A stretch of DNA of 64,000 bases from Saccharomyces paradoxus. Its lineage: Eukaryota; Ascomycota; Saccharomycetes; Saccharomycetales; Saccharomycetaceae. The DNA lies in the NCBI RefSeq assembly GCF_002079055.1, contig NC_047490.1, positions 930,001-994,000 on the forward strand, written 5' to 3'. The notes beneath the pieces were generated by a model. That model ran no database searches and was not told where the DNA came from. It saw nothing but the letters and a program-made list of their open reading frames with translations. Both the position numbers and the translations under genes were made by a program. The first letter of the stretch is position 1, and each line of letters opens with the position of its first letter. Shown in pieces: positions 38,759 to 48,227 of this stretch.

Positions 38759-39583
38759 ATGCATGTTAAATCGATCAAAATGAGATGGGAGTCTGGCGGT
38801 GTTAATTACTGCTATCTATTGTCTGACAGCGAAAATAAGAAATCGTGGCTTATCGATCCGGCAGAGCCTCCTGAGGTTCTGCCTGAGTTGACTGCAGGTG
38901 AGAAGATAAGTATTGAAGCAATTGTTAATACGCATCACCATTATGACCATGCAGATGGGAACGCTGATATCTTAAAGTATATAAAAGAAAAAAACCCAAC
39001 TTCAAAAGTTGAGGTTATAGGAGGGTCAAAGAACTGTCCGAAGGTTACAAATATTCCCGAGAATCTGAAAAAGTTACATTTAGGTAACTTAGAAATTACT
39101 TGTATTAGGACACCCTGCCATACTAGAGACTCTATCTGTTATTATGTGAAGGATCCAAAAACAGATGAGCGATGTATCTTCACAGGTGATACACTATTTA
39201 CCGCTGGTTGCGGTAGGTTTTTTGAAGGTACGGGCGAAGAAATGGACATAGCTTTAAACGAATCTATCTTAGAAACTGTGGGCAAAGAGAACTGGGGTAA
39301 AACTAGAGTTTATCCAGGGCATGAATATACGAGTGATAATGTAAAGTTTGTTCGTAAGATTTACCCACATGTTGGTGAAAACAAAGCATTGGATAAGTTG
39401 GAGAAATTCTGTTCCAAACATGAAGTCACTGCAGGGCATTTCACTTTGAGGGATGAGGTAGAATTCAATCCATTCATGAGATTAGAGGATCCAACAGTCC
39501 AAAAAGCTGTCGGAGATACGAATAATTCATGGGACAGAGCCAAAATTATGGATAAATTGAGAGCTATGAAAAACTGTATGTAG
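38759..39583 (+). CDS. GLO2: Cytosolic glyoxalase II
   Basis: Glo2 hydrolyses S-D-lactoylglutathione to D-lactate and glutathione, the second step of methylglyoxal detoxification. From the ATG at 38759 it is 274 residues, the S. cerevisiae length. The frame extends 33 codons further upstream, but there is no ATG before this one. The metallo-beta-lactamase signature THHHYDH is at 58-64, and further metal-site parts are seen in CHTRDSICYYV, FTGDTLF and PGHEYT. It has no presequence, fitting the cytosolic isozyme rather than mitochondrial Glo4. A STRE lies upstream, in line with stress control of the glyoxalase system. Confidence 0.96.
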   Translation: MHVKSIKMRWESGGVNYCYLLSDSENKKSWLIDPAEPPEVLPELTAGEKISIEAIVNTHHHYDHADGNADILKYIKEKNPTSKVEVIGGSKNCPKVTNIPENLKKLHLGNLEITCIRTPCHTRDSICYYVKDPKTDERCIFTGDTLFTAGCGRFFEGTGEEMDIALNESILETVGKENWGKTRVYPGHEYTSDNVKFVRKIYPHVGENKALDKLEKFCSKHEVTAGHFTLRDEVEFNPFMRLEDPTVQKAVGDTNNSWDRAKIMDKLRAMKNCM

Positions 39584-39932
39584 GAAAACTGACAGAGTAA
39601 AATATGAGTTTAAATACACCCCTTTAATGTAAACATTTATTTCAATGCATAAAAGTTCTTGAAATGCTGATTTATAATTACCATCTCCATCCGCTCGCTA
39701 ATACGTTTGTAGGTGTGCGGGCATAAAAAAATTAGTCTTCGCGTGGCTGAAAAGATAAGTTCCAACAATATGGGCGGTTCGAATAGAGTAATCACTGCTG
39801 ACACAAAATGATCTTCGCGAAGAAAAGAAACTAGGGATATTTGACCTCCAGATCATAATAACTTTCCTTTCATAGTTTGTTATCTACTTGACCCTGGATG
39901 GTACTTAAATACGAACAAGAGAGGCATCAAAC
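39584..39932 (+). promoter_or_regulatory. GLO2-DON1 intergenic region with a middle sporulation element
   Basis: 349 bp. An MSE lies at 39800-39808. Nothing else was recognised. Confidence 0.55.
39800..39808 (+). promoter_or_regulatory. Middle sporulation element (Ndt80 site) at DON1
   Basis: GACACAAAA exactly fits gNCRCAAAW. It lies 125 bp upstream of DON1, whose S. cerevisiae counterpart is a sporulation-specific middle gene. Confidence 0.72.
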
Positions 39933-41015
39933 ATGGGAAAGAGAAATAGAAAGGGAAAAGAAAATAATGTTACTAAGAACGGTTTTCTGAAAGTGGGCAA
40001 GATCAAAAACTCCAATCCTGAATTGGAGCTTCCATCACAAGAGTACACAAGCATTGAAGAAAAGGGAAGTTGCTCACCAATCGACATTCCATTGATTACA
40101 AAGAAACCTGAAACTACGAAAGCTGACAGCACTGTTTTTGATTATCCAACAATAGGCGATTTAGTTTCCTCTGTAGAGGAACTATGTATCTTAAAAGAAT
40201 TGGAGATAGCATTTCCAGAGGTAGGAAACACGTTGATTAAAGCCATCCTGATTGCCTCTCAAGGAACTTTAGAGCCGGCTTTTAACTCTTTACTCTATTA
40301 CTCAAATCCGGAGGAAAACACCGACTTTGCATTACCAATGAAACCAATAAACGTGGAAGACCTTAGTAAAGTAGACGTGCGGGAGATTTTACAGTGCGGA
40401 ATATTGGATTATATTGAAAACGAAGTTTCTGGTCAAGAAATAGATGGCTCCATGATGATCTCGAAAATTGGGTCAGAACGAAGTTCTTTGGGGGACCTTA
40501 CTGACAACATTAACATTCCCAGGTCAAACAGAGAAATCGCCGAATCGACTAGGAACATGGCTGTTGCAGAGGAGCACAGTGTAAATTTATCAAGGGAAGC
40601 TAGTGCACACAAGGGAGAAGAAAAGGGAGTTAGTAGCTTAAAAGGTGCCGCTGTGAAAGTTGCAACGAAGTCACTGAAGAGAAACCGCATTCCCGTTACT
40701 GTGAAGAAGAACGGACCTTCGAACAATTTATTCGACGTTTTAAACTGCGATGAAAGTGAGGAAGAAGAAGAGCAAAATATTGAAACTGATGCATCGGATC
40801 AGGGAAAGAAGAGCCAAGGCGGAAATACTGAAGTCCCGAAGACATCAAAGACGGGTGACAACGCTCAGCGTGATAGTACAAATAAGTTACCTACCAACGA
40901 CGACAGTGGATACAAATCTGCCTTTGGCACTGATAGTTGTGGCCTATTTGCAGCTGATGGAAAAGATGAAAAGCAGGTACATCCACCCAGGAAGCAAGAA
41001 TTGAGTTTTACGTAG
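39933..41015 (+). CDS. DON1: Meiotic prospore-membrane leading-edge protein Don1
   Basis: Don1 sits at the leading edge of the growing prospore membrane during spore formation, with Ssp1 and Ady3. The 360-residue product is slightly shorter than in S. cerevisiae (about 365). It begins with a very basic stretch (MGKRNRKGKE), has a folded, CUE-like helical segment around residues 68-105 (LKELEIAFPEVGNTLIKA), and then a long hydrophilic region with acidic clusters (SEEEEEQN near 275). No enzyme motif. The call rests on length, position between GLO2 and BSC2 and general character. Confidence 0.9.
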   Translation: MGKRNRKGKENNVTKNGFLKVGKIKNSNPELELPSQEYTSIEEKGSCSPIDIPLITKKPETTKADSTVFDYPTIGDLVSSVEELCILKELEIAFPEVGNTLIKAILIASQGTLEPAFNSLLYYSNPEENTDFALPMKPINVEDLSKVDVREILQCGILDYIENEVSGQEIDGSMMISKIGSERSSLGDLTDNINIPRSNREIAESTRNMAVAEEHSVNLSREASAHKGEEKGVSSLKGAAVKVATKSLKRNRIPVTVKKNGPSNNLFDVLNCDESEEEEEQNIETDASDQGKKSQGGNTEVPKTSKTGDNAQRDSTNKLPTNDDSGYKSAFGTDSCGLFAADGKDEKQVHPPRKQELSFT

Positions 41016-42010
41016 TGTGTAGAAATGTAACGTAAATGTTAGGTATTAGCTTCTTCGGCCAAGTACGCTCGGAATCGCAATGAATCGGCATTAACGTCGC
41101 TTCTTTCGCTATCATTTGCCTTCTGTTGCACTTAATAGTCTTCGAGATGGAGTCATTGCATCAGCCAATGTGTGGGCGGAAATGGCATTCTTCTAACAAT
41201 AGCATACTTACTGCCTTTACTCAACAATTCAACTTAATGGAAAGCCAGGAAGGGTAGTGCCGGGAAAGGTGGGGCAATATAAAAACAGGACAAAAGGAAA
41301 AAGATTTTGGGCCTTTTCGAGGAACGCTGACAGTGTATAGTTTTGTACGATCTTACGATCCGCAAAAAATCCAGTAGTACAGAGGTGTGAGAATAATCGC
41401 GAATGGTCGTACGTAAACTGTGATCCATCGAGATTGTTAACCACAAAACCAGTGGGAACCCGGCTGGCCCAAAAGAATAGGGTCGAATTTGAAGAGAGGA
41501 ATGTCCTGTTGCACGGCATAAAAAACCTTCGCAGGACCCGGGGCAAATGCAAGTCAAATTCTTTGATTCCCGAATGCTCGGGCTTGCGTTTGGCCGTGGC
41601 TGCATGGAAGGTCATCGTACTGGTACGGGCATCCTGGCTGAGTGGTGCCGCCAAAGTGCAACAGCTGTCAGTAGGGCGTGTGGAAAGTAATAGGCAAGAA
41701 AACACGTACGAGAGGAGAGGAGAGAAGGGGAGAAAAAGGAAGATAATAGGAACGGTGTAGATGAGCTAAAGGAGAATCAACATAAGATAAACGAATGTGA
41801 AGGGAGTGTCATATCTACCAACATAAAAATGAAGATCTTTTTTTTTCCTTATTTTTTTTTTTTCGATTTTTTTTTTTGCTTTTCTTGATATTAGTTTTTG
41901 GAAGTCCTTTGACGGGGTAGCCGGAGAATATACACCAACGGCCTTCTATTGTCTTTTTTTCTTCATTTCCTTGTTAGGCATCTCTATCCGTTATTACCTT
42001 GGGCTACATC
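41016..42010 (+). promoter_or_regulatory. Long DON1-BSC2 intergenic region
   Basis: 995 bp. The middle (about 41225-41760) is GC-richer and holds overlapping open frames on both strands, including a 123-codon minus-strand ATG frame (41234-41605) in the place of the S. cerevisiae dubious ORF YDR274C. From 41836 to 41880 come several long T-tracts, a nucleosome-excluding promoter feature or part of the BSC2 leader. No further gene can be supported. Confidence 0.5.
41234..41605 (-). CDS. Doubtful 123-codon ORF (YDR274C position)
   Basis: A minus-strand ATG frame of 123 codons. The product is Phe/Pro/Ser-rich with a hydrophobic C-terminal end; I see no domain. A dubious ORF, YDR274C, is catalogued here in S. 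cerevisiae. A second longer frame overlaps it in another phase but starts at a non-ATG codon. Conservation of an open frame between species could mean a real protein, or only slow change of a regulatory region; I lean to the latter. Confidence 0.2.
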   Translation of the reverse strand: MQPRPNASPSIRESKNLTCICPGSCEGFLCRATGHSSLQIRPYSFGPAGFPLVLWLTISMDHSLRTTIRDYSHTSVLLDFLRIVRSYKTIHCQRSSKRPKIFFLLSCFYIAPPFPALPFLAFH

Positions 42011-42718
42011 ATGTTTTTTTTTCCAAAACTTAGGAAACTTATAGGTTCAACTTTAATCGAACAAGACACAAGAAATTCATCAGGAAAAGAAGAGATCATG
42101 TCGAATAGCCGATTAGCACTTGTTATTATCAACCATGCCTTTGATAAAGTAATATCTTTAACATGGCATTGTGGAATTTTATCAGAAATAAGATCAGGCC
42201 TGATGTTAATGTTCAACATTTTTCAGTTAATGTGTTCTTTGGGTGTGATCATATTGCTGTTGCCCATTATCATACTGGACGCGATCGACTTGTTCCTTTA
42301 TATATGCCGATTGCTTGATTACGGTTGCAAGTTATTCCACTATAATAGATCGTCATTACCAGTAGGAGATGGAAAAGAAGAGACCAGTGGGCCCACGAGC
42401 ACAAAGGAAGAAATAATCATTGATGAGGAAATAATAAATATGCTAAATGAGTCTTCAGAATCATTGATTGATCATATTACAGCTGGTTTGGAATATGATA
42501 CTCGTTCAGAAAGTGCTAACAAAAGCAGACGTATGAATTTATCTAGTACAGTTACGTTTGTAAGGCAGAATAAAAATAGTAATGAAAGGAAGGAAGACGC
42601 TTACTATGAGGAAGAGGACGATGATTTTCTATCAAATCCGAATTATGATAAGATATCATTGATCGAAAGATCATTTACGAGTCGTTTTGAAGTGGCTTGT
42701 GAGCAGAAAGCTGCTTAA
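42011..42718 (+). CDS. BSC2: Bsc2, lipid-droplet-associated protein
   Basis: From the ATG at 42011 the protein is 235 residues, the S. cerevisiae length; four codons upstream in frame start at a TTG. BSC2 was named from a screen for stop-codon read-through; the protein has the paralogue IRC23 and is reported on lipid droplets or ER. Two hydrophobic segments lie close together at about residues 64-105 (LMLMFNIFQLMCSLGVIILLLPIIILDAI region, then LFLYICRLL), consistent with a hairpin membrane anchor. The C-terminal half is acidic and Ser-rich. No catalytic motif. It converges on PMP3. Confidence 0.88.
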   Translation: MFFFPKLRKLIGSTLIEQDTRNSSGKEEIMSNSRLALVIINHAFDKVISLTWHCGILSEIRSGLMLMFNIFQLMCSLGVIILLLPIIILDAIDLFLYICRLLDYGCKLFHYNRSSLPVGDGKEETSGPTSTKEEIIIDEEIINMLNESSESLIDHITAGLEYDTRSESANKSRRMNLSSTVTFVRQNKNSNERKEDAYYEEEDDDFLSNPNYDKISLIERSFTSRFEVACEQKAA

Positions 42719-43220
42719 GTTACTAATCAAGGTCAAGATGACGCGCTGCTAATAACATTTATTGCTACAGAAAGAAAACTAATAATAACCATAAGGCTAG
42801 AAAAACACAAGAATAAAAAAAGAGAAGGAATGTGGGTAGGGATTTGCTACCCCTCTGATAAAAGGCTGTTCTATCTTTTGAAACTCTACTACACAAATAA
42901 ACAGATGATATTGGCTATATTTATATAGATAAACGAACTTGCAGGACAGATAGTTAAGTGTCTATATCATGTGTAATTTAAGCGAAGAAAAAAGTACAAA
43001 AACGGTAAGGTAAAAAAAAGATGAGAATTTTTTTTGTGATAAAATTAATTATTAAAAAATACACACGTAGTTAAAATTAACAGCGGAGGAGGAAACCTTA
43101 AGAGAAAAAAAATAAGAAAGGAAACACAGAGAAATGAGGGTGACCCGAATATATTAAAACTTTCTCCTAACATTGCTTCTCTCATTTCATTTGATAGTTA
43201 CTTTCGTTTATTGGATGAGC
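42719..43220. terminator. BSC2-PMP3 convergent 3' region
   Basis: 502 bp between two stop codons on opposite strands. Very A-rich on the plus strand, with TATATAT-type efficiency elements near 42913-42925. Probably only 3' UTRs and polyadenylation signals; no gene is seen. Confidence 0.5.
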
Positions 43221-43388
43221 TTAATCTTGTAGAACAATGTACAAAGCATATAGCATACCTGGGAACCAAGCTAAAATCGTTAAAATGATATCCACTATAC
43301 AGTCAGTACCCCACCCACGGGCTAGAAAAACGGCGACTGGTGGTAAGAAAAGTGATAATATAATGTTGATGATCTTGGCGGAATCCAT
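43221..43388 (-). CDS. PMP3: Plasma-membrane proteolipid Pmp3
   Basis: A 55-codon gene with ATG at 43386-43388 and TAA at 43221-43223. The product begins MDSAKIINIILSLFLPPVAV, has two membrane segments separated by the polar ARGWGTDC segment, and ends with IVLQD. This is Pmp3, a UPF0057/RCI2 family peptide whose loss hyperpolarises the plasma membrane and makes cells sensitive to cations. It is small but unmistakable, nearly identical to S. cerevisiae from memory. Three STRE pentamers lie 176-270 bp upstream. Confidence 0.97.
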   Translation of the reverse strand: MDSAKIINIILSLFLPPVAVFLARGWGTDCIVDIILTILAWFPGMLYALYIVLQD

Positions 43389-44161
43389 TGTTGTGTTGTG
43401 TTGTGTTGCTTAGTTCAAAAATGTAGTATCAATTGTATAATATCGGCGAAAAACAACAAACGATATCAAAGTTTCCTTCTTTTTCTCCTTTCTCTCCTCC
43501 AAACAAAAACAGACAAATCCTCTTTTGTATTTATAGAGGCGCCCATCGCAAAATAAACTGGACCCCCTTTTGAGGACGTGATTAAAGGGCACTCTGCACC
43601 ACCCAGAGCCCACACATATCATAACACCCGCCTTTAGGGGCCTGCGGAAGTGAGGGGAGCAGTAAATAGTGATCTTTCTGTGATGGTCTTCAAAATCCCT
43701 CTCGCTGTCTCGGGTTTTTCGATTTCAGAGAGCACTTTCTCCTCATATGTGTTCCGAAATCGGTCTTGGAGGCAGGAAAGCGGGAGCAAAGACATTTACC
43801 GCTTGCGCGCTCCTTCTTCCATATGCGGTGCTCGACTGCCGATAGCAGGATTACACGCACGGATACGCTGGACGTCTGCGATTCGGTGATGCTTAGGACT
43901 CAAGTATTTCGTCATCGCATACTTTAGTCCTCGCTATCTTCGGCCCTTTACTGTGATAATGGTACCACGTTCCCATAAAATTCTTATTACTAAATCTCTA
44001 TAAAGCTGCAACAGCTAGTTTGTATATATAAATTATTAGCTCTTCCTCCTCAGTCGCTTGGGAAATTGGAGCTCCTCTATTAAAAATGATGTCCCTGGAA
44101 TAGTATTGATACAATCGAAGAGTCTCCAAAAAACCATCGGGGAGGCTTTTTTTAGTACCCT
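43389..44161 (-). promoter_or_regulatory. PMP3 promoter / MTH1 3' region
   Basis: 773 bp. STRE pentamers at 43564-43568 (CCCCT), 43636-43640 and 43653-43657 (AGGGG) lie upstream of PMP3. A TTG/GTGTTG microsatellite-like run occurs at 43390-43410 right before the start. The rest is MTH1 3' sequence and unassigned DNA; a 79-codon plus-strand frame (43650-43889) starts at GTG and is rejected. Confidence 0.55.
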
Positions 44162-45463
44162 TCAGGATACTGAATCCGGCTGCCAATCTAACCCTAATCT
44201 TTGGTAAACTTGTGCCTGACATTGCGACCATATCGTAGCCTTTTCTTCTTTAGATAAGCTGACTTTGTTTTTCCCCTGTTGATTTGGTGCGGCGCTTGAT
44301 CTCATCATCAATTCATCGAGGTTATTATTGGGATTTTTCAACTGGATGTTCTTCAATAAGGCCTTTTTCAAAAGCGATTTTGTTTCTGTACTGTTCTTCC
44401 GCGGTATTATGCTCGGTGGTGGCATGTCTGGTCTTTTTAAGTTGGACTGTTGTAGCTTCCATTTCTTATATTCTGAGCATCTTTGCTTGAAATCGAATCT
44501 ACATTGTGCCTCTACTGCTATATTTAAAAGGTAATTTTCGATGATATTCCTCCATTCCGGTTTGGACAAGTTCATCACGACTTCATTTCTGCCAGTTATG
44601 TGTTCGTGCCTTTTCCTGGCAGTGGCTACTGTATATTTGGCGCTAGTCAGTTTGAACTCATAATCCAAGTTAGCTTCCATGTACAGATCCGAATGGACCA
44701 AAGTTGCGATTATGGTCTCATCACTAGAATATAGTGGTAATAATTGTAACCTAAACTGGGGCATATTGTCACCCACTGTTACTACCTCTGGTAATTGATT
44801 ACCCCATTCGGGCCTTAACTTCTCAACTATTAATAACGATCTTATATCGTTTAAATCCCAATCCAATAACTCCCTCTTGGTAAACTTGGGACGCCCGTTA
44901 CAGAGGATATTGGATGGATCTGCTAATAGGATATCCGGCGAGTACATGTCATAAAACGTTTTGGGTAGGGCTTCATCTAAACTCACCCTCGTTATTAATT
45001 TGTGGTTAGGAAATTCGGAGAGCGAGGAATCATTAGTTAGTTGGGTGTGCACAGTAGAAGGAGCAGAAAATATACTTGATTGGTAAGATGAGGCATTATC
45101 CGAAAGTAAGCTCCCGCTTTCAGCCACGCTTGACCTTCTGCTTACTGAATGCATACTACTCGAGTGGTGTGACCTTCTGCTAGGTGAAGAGGCTAATAAC
45201 CTTTTCTTAATTTCATCTCTAGCTCTATCAGTATATTCTGGAGGGGCATTTACAAAGTTTTCCCTTCTTGACGAAGTCATGGATTGGGAGCTACTCATCG
45301 ACAGTGGCAAGCTTTGAAAGGAAGCATTATCACTGCCACTTACTGTGTTTTCCGGGATGGCTTGTAGTGAGCTTGCAAACCCATGACTATTGTTAGTCGA
45401 TTCTATTGGACGTCGTTGTAACACTTGGTTTTTTGAAGTTGCTGGTGGTGGTGAAACAAACAT
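44162..45463 (-). CDS. MTH1: Glucose-signalling corepressor Mth1
   Basis: Mth1 binds the tails of the Snf3 and Rgt2 glucose sensors and works with Rgt1 to repress HXT hexose-transporter genes; glucose triggers its Yck1-dependent destruction. The paralogue is STD1. The 433 residues equal S. cerevisiae and look highly conserved. The N-terminal ~150 residues are Ser-rich, with clusters such as [15 protein letters not shown] that fit the casein-kinase phosphodegron region. The C-terminal part (about 150-433) is the folded, Std1-like domain. A long 1.5 kb upstream region suggests complex control. Confidence 0.97.
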   Translation of the reverse strand: MFVSPPPATSKNQVLQRRPIESTNNSHGFASSLQAIPENTVSGSDNASFQSLPLSMSSSQSMTSSRRENFVNAPPEYTDRARDEIKKRLLASSPSRRSHHSSSMHSVSRRSSVAESGSLLSDNASSYQSSIFSAPSTVHTQLTNDSSLSEFPNHKLITRVSLDEALPKTFYDMYSPDILLADPSNILCNGRPKFTKRELLDWDLNDIRSLLIVEKLRPEWGNQLPEVVTVGDNMPQFRLQLLPLYSSDETIIATLVHSDLYMEANLDYEFKLTSAKYTVATARKRHEHITGRNEVVMNLSKPEWRNIIENYLLNIAVEAQCRFDFKQRCSEYKKWKLQQSNLKRPDMPPPSIIPRKNSTETKSLLKKALLKNIQLKNPNNNLDELMMRSSAAPNQQGKNKVSLSKEEKATIWSQCQAQVYQRLGLDWQPDSVS

Positions 45464-46997
45464 TTCTTTGAGTGTGTGTACCCTATGTGTTCAAAAAAAA
45501 ATAATTTTTGTACTGTTGTTGGCTGTAGTTTCGGTATTGATAACTTTCAATATACGTCAGAAAATACTTATAGCGAAATAAACAAATTCTATTGAATGTT
45601 TCTTTATGATATTGAAAAACTCCATATAGTTTTTTAATAAAAAAGAGTAGCGATAGGCATGTCAAAGAGATTGAGAAGAAAGGAAAAATGTCATTTGGTT
45701 ATATAAATTTTTTTCTTTATGGAGATTGAGGCAGCAATAAAATGTGGGATGAAAAAAAAAAAAAAGGCACTGGAATAAGGGGTAGCATGGCAGATATTCC
45801 ATGTCTACGGCAGTTTTCTGGAAAAAATGGACTCGAATTTTCTCTCACAATTAATTTTTCCACAAAGTTATAGGATGAAGTAATGTGTGGGGCAGTCATC
45901 CTAATAAAGCTCGCACGGACTCCATTTCCCCGGACCTTTTTCCCGCTTGTTCTTGGGAATAATCTCGGAATAATTTTAGGGACTTTTCAGTATGACTGGG
46001 TTTCAAGGACGGAAAAACTGCTCAGTACCGCGTTATTCTGCCATTTGCTGACCGTTTTTTAGTGTGGAGCAGCGGAGGAGGGGGCGGGGTGATAATTTTT
46101 TTTCCGCTTTACAATAGAGAAAAGTCCAAGTAAGTCCCGGTGCTCGAATGGGCCTTGGTTTTATTGGCGCCGGCGCCGCCCAGAATAGGTTAATAGCATA
46201 CGTGCATATTAGTACGTATATTTTAATTCAATATTGGTTGGTAAAAATACCATGGTAATATGTATAGAACTATAGAACTACACCTGCTGAGTTTGAGATA
46301 ATGAAAAAAATTAAGCAGAGTGGATAAGGAAGGATGTCATCTTCCTGTCTACCCAAAGTTCTTCAATTATAATTTTGCTCCATATTCAGTTAAACGAACT
46401 ATCGGATGGTCGGTAAACGTTGATAGCAAATCTTCTTCACGAAGTACCCCTAAGTTGAAGGGATCGTTCTGGTCTTCCTTGATTTGCTCCCTATAATCAT
46501 TGTCTTATCCGTAATGTCTAACCTATCCACTTGCAAATACTAATGATGGTGGTGCATAATGTTCTTGGAGGTGAAAGATGGTTTCCGCCTTCCATGTGGT
46601 ATGTTTAGTTCATAACATTAATTATAACTTTTTCCTCCAAAACATAAACAATACAGGCAGTAGTAATGCAAGGAAGAAAGAACAAAAGTAACATTCTTAT
46701 TTATGGGTCGGTTAATAAAACTTAAGTATTTTCTAGATTTATTTATGAAAATTTGTGCATAATTTTATGTTCTAAACATTGAAATACTATGTGAAACTTT
46801 TTCACTCTAACTTATGTACACCGGCGTATATGATGGGGGAAATACTGAACTGTTATTCCCGATATCGGTAGCAGCATTGGAATAGCAATCAAAAAAAAGA
46901 TAGAGAATAATGATAACTAGTAGCATTACAGTAAAACAGTAAAACTGTAACAGTGAATGGCTCAAGGCTCGCACTGCTTCCGCTAGCTAAAAAGAAA
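45464..46997 (-). promoter_or_regulatory. MTH1 upstream region
   Basis: 1.5 kb to the tRNA-Glu. Near the gene are AT-rich sequence and an A-tract at about 45750-45763. GTGGGG at 45887-45892 and GCGGGG at 46084-46089 match the Mig1 core SYGGGG, and CGGANNA (Rgt1-type) occurs at about 45966-45972 and 46011-46017. A perfect 12-bp palindrome is at 46166-46177. From 46250 to 46980 I see no gene or known element. Mig1/Mig2 repression of MTH1 is known in S. cerevisiae; which sites act here is inference. Confidence 0.5.
46166..46177. repeat. Perfect GC-only palindrome
   Basis: GGCGCCGGCGCC is its own reverse complement and is flanked by more GC (GCCC) within AT-rich DNA. It lies 703 bp upstream of MTH1. 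It is a possible site for a zinc-cluster factor, but no known consensus fits exactly. Confidence 0.8.
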
Positions 46998-47069
46998 CTC
47001 CGAAGCGGGGAGTCGAACCCCGGTCTCCACGGTGAGAACGTGATGTGATAGCCGTTACACTACATCGGA
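46998..47069 (-). tRNA. tRNA-Glu(CTC)
   Basis: 72-nt minus-strand gene. It starts TCCGATGTAGTGTAACGGC, has anticodon CTC in TTCTCAC and B box GGTTCGACTCC, and ends CTTCGGAG. A T-rich terminator follows on the minus strand (46989-46997). No intron. This matches the single-copy tE(CTC) gene known at this place on S. cerevisiae chromosome IV. Confidence 0.97.
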
Positions 47070-47228
47070 TTGTACTTTGTTATCACTTTGACATTAAAAC
47101 ATCTATATTATCAGGTAAATAAATCTAATTACGTCCTCAATAATTTGGAGCAAGAATAGACTACTATTAGAACAAGTGGTTTCTCTTGAGCTCTTAATAA
47201 ATTTACTGAAAACTATAGAGGTTATATT

Positions 47229-47546
47229 TGAGAATTATGTGAACAATTGGATAAATGCTGGGATTCCATTATTGATAAAAACTATAATATTAGGTATACG
47301 GAATATACTAGAAGTTCTCCTCGAGAATATTGGAATCCACAAGAGGGAATCGATAATTCTACAGAATAATAATAATATTTCTTCTTTCGTTTTATATGGT
47401 GTAGTTCATTATCTTATTACATTATCAATCCTTGCATTTCAGCTTCCATTAGATTGGATGACTGTTTCTCAATCTATATGCCATCCTCTTACACCGCGTG
47501 TGATAATATACTACTAAATAGATGATATTAGAATTTTATTCCAACA
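47229..47546 (-). mobile_element. Solo delta LTR (Ty1/Ty2 type)
   Basis: A solo LTR in minus orientation, about 318 bp against the usual ~334 bp. It starts TGAGAATTATGTGAAC and ends TATTCCAACA, and carries the delta body in reverse. It lies 160 bp upstream of the tRNA-Glu, the preferred target zone. The five bases on each side (ATATT and GAAGA) do not match, so no target-site duplication remains. A 113-codon open frame that crosses it is chance. The copy is fairly well kept, so of moderate age. Confidence 0.9.
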
Positions 47547-48227
47547 GAAGAGTTCATCAATTGAACTTTGAGTTGGAATTTATATATAAAATTTGGGTCG
47601 CTCCATTGAACTTGTAGTAAATTCCTCAACTTGCTAGCGTATTAGACCTATCCAATACTTCCAGTTGGGATGTGCTTTATATCCCGCTTACTTATAGTAT
47701 AAAGAAGTTTTCAAGTTTTTTCTTTTTAATTAATAGAATACGAAAGAATAAAGAAAAGCTCGTACGAATTTATAATATGTAAGGATTCACATTCTTTTGT
47801 CAGTTCCCAAATTCACTAGGGAAACTTATGCTACAATTTTTTTTCGTGGCATCATTATCTTTAACCAAAATGGAATTCCAAAAATTGTCACGATATTGTA
47901 CTAATCAGCAAGGTGGACATATACATATAAAAAAGAAGCCAAAGACTAAAAAATGAGGCAAATTTCAACTCACTGTCTTTTAAAGGTTCTTAGTAGCGGA
48001 TAGCTAGTTACATTATGAAATCTTTCCTAAGATGCGTTTATTGATTTAACGCGTTTTTTTTTAAGGCACTGTATCTTCTCAATTTCGTCAAGTGGACAAG
48101 CGCGATGAGAATAAAAGTGAGATCTGGTAGAAGATTCTGATACAAAAGTTAAGAATAATCAATTATAAAATTCATCTTATTCTTTCATATTAATTAAATT
48201 TCTTTTCAATCCTCTCAAACAAAAAGT
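47547..48227 (+). promoter_or_regulatory. Region upstream of RNH202
   Basis: 681 bp between the solo LTR and RNH202. An MCB (ACGCGT) is at 48049-48054 followed by a T-tract, and a PAC-like GCGATGAG is at 48102-48109. The first ~450 bp hold nothing I recognise. Confidence 0.55.
48049..48054. promoter_or_regulatory. MCB element upstream of RNH202
   Basis: ACGCGT, the core MluI cell-cycle box bound by MBF, lies 174 bp upstream of RNH202. A six-base palindrome can occur by chance, but it is rare in AT-rich DNA and suits a DNA-repair/replication gene. Confidence 0.55.

Noticed and set aside
41229-41705. 158-codon minus-strand frame in the DON1-BSC2 interval
   Set aside because: Starts at a non-ATG codon and overlaps another frame; low-complexity product without domain.
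43650-43889. 79-codon plus-strand frame upstream of PMP3
   Set aside because: Begins at GTG, not ATG, and overlaps a promoter with STREs.
47176-47517. 113-codon open frame near tRNA-Glu
   Set aside because: Runs through the solo delta LTR; these LTRs often contain long open frames on the reverse strand.
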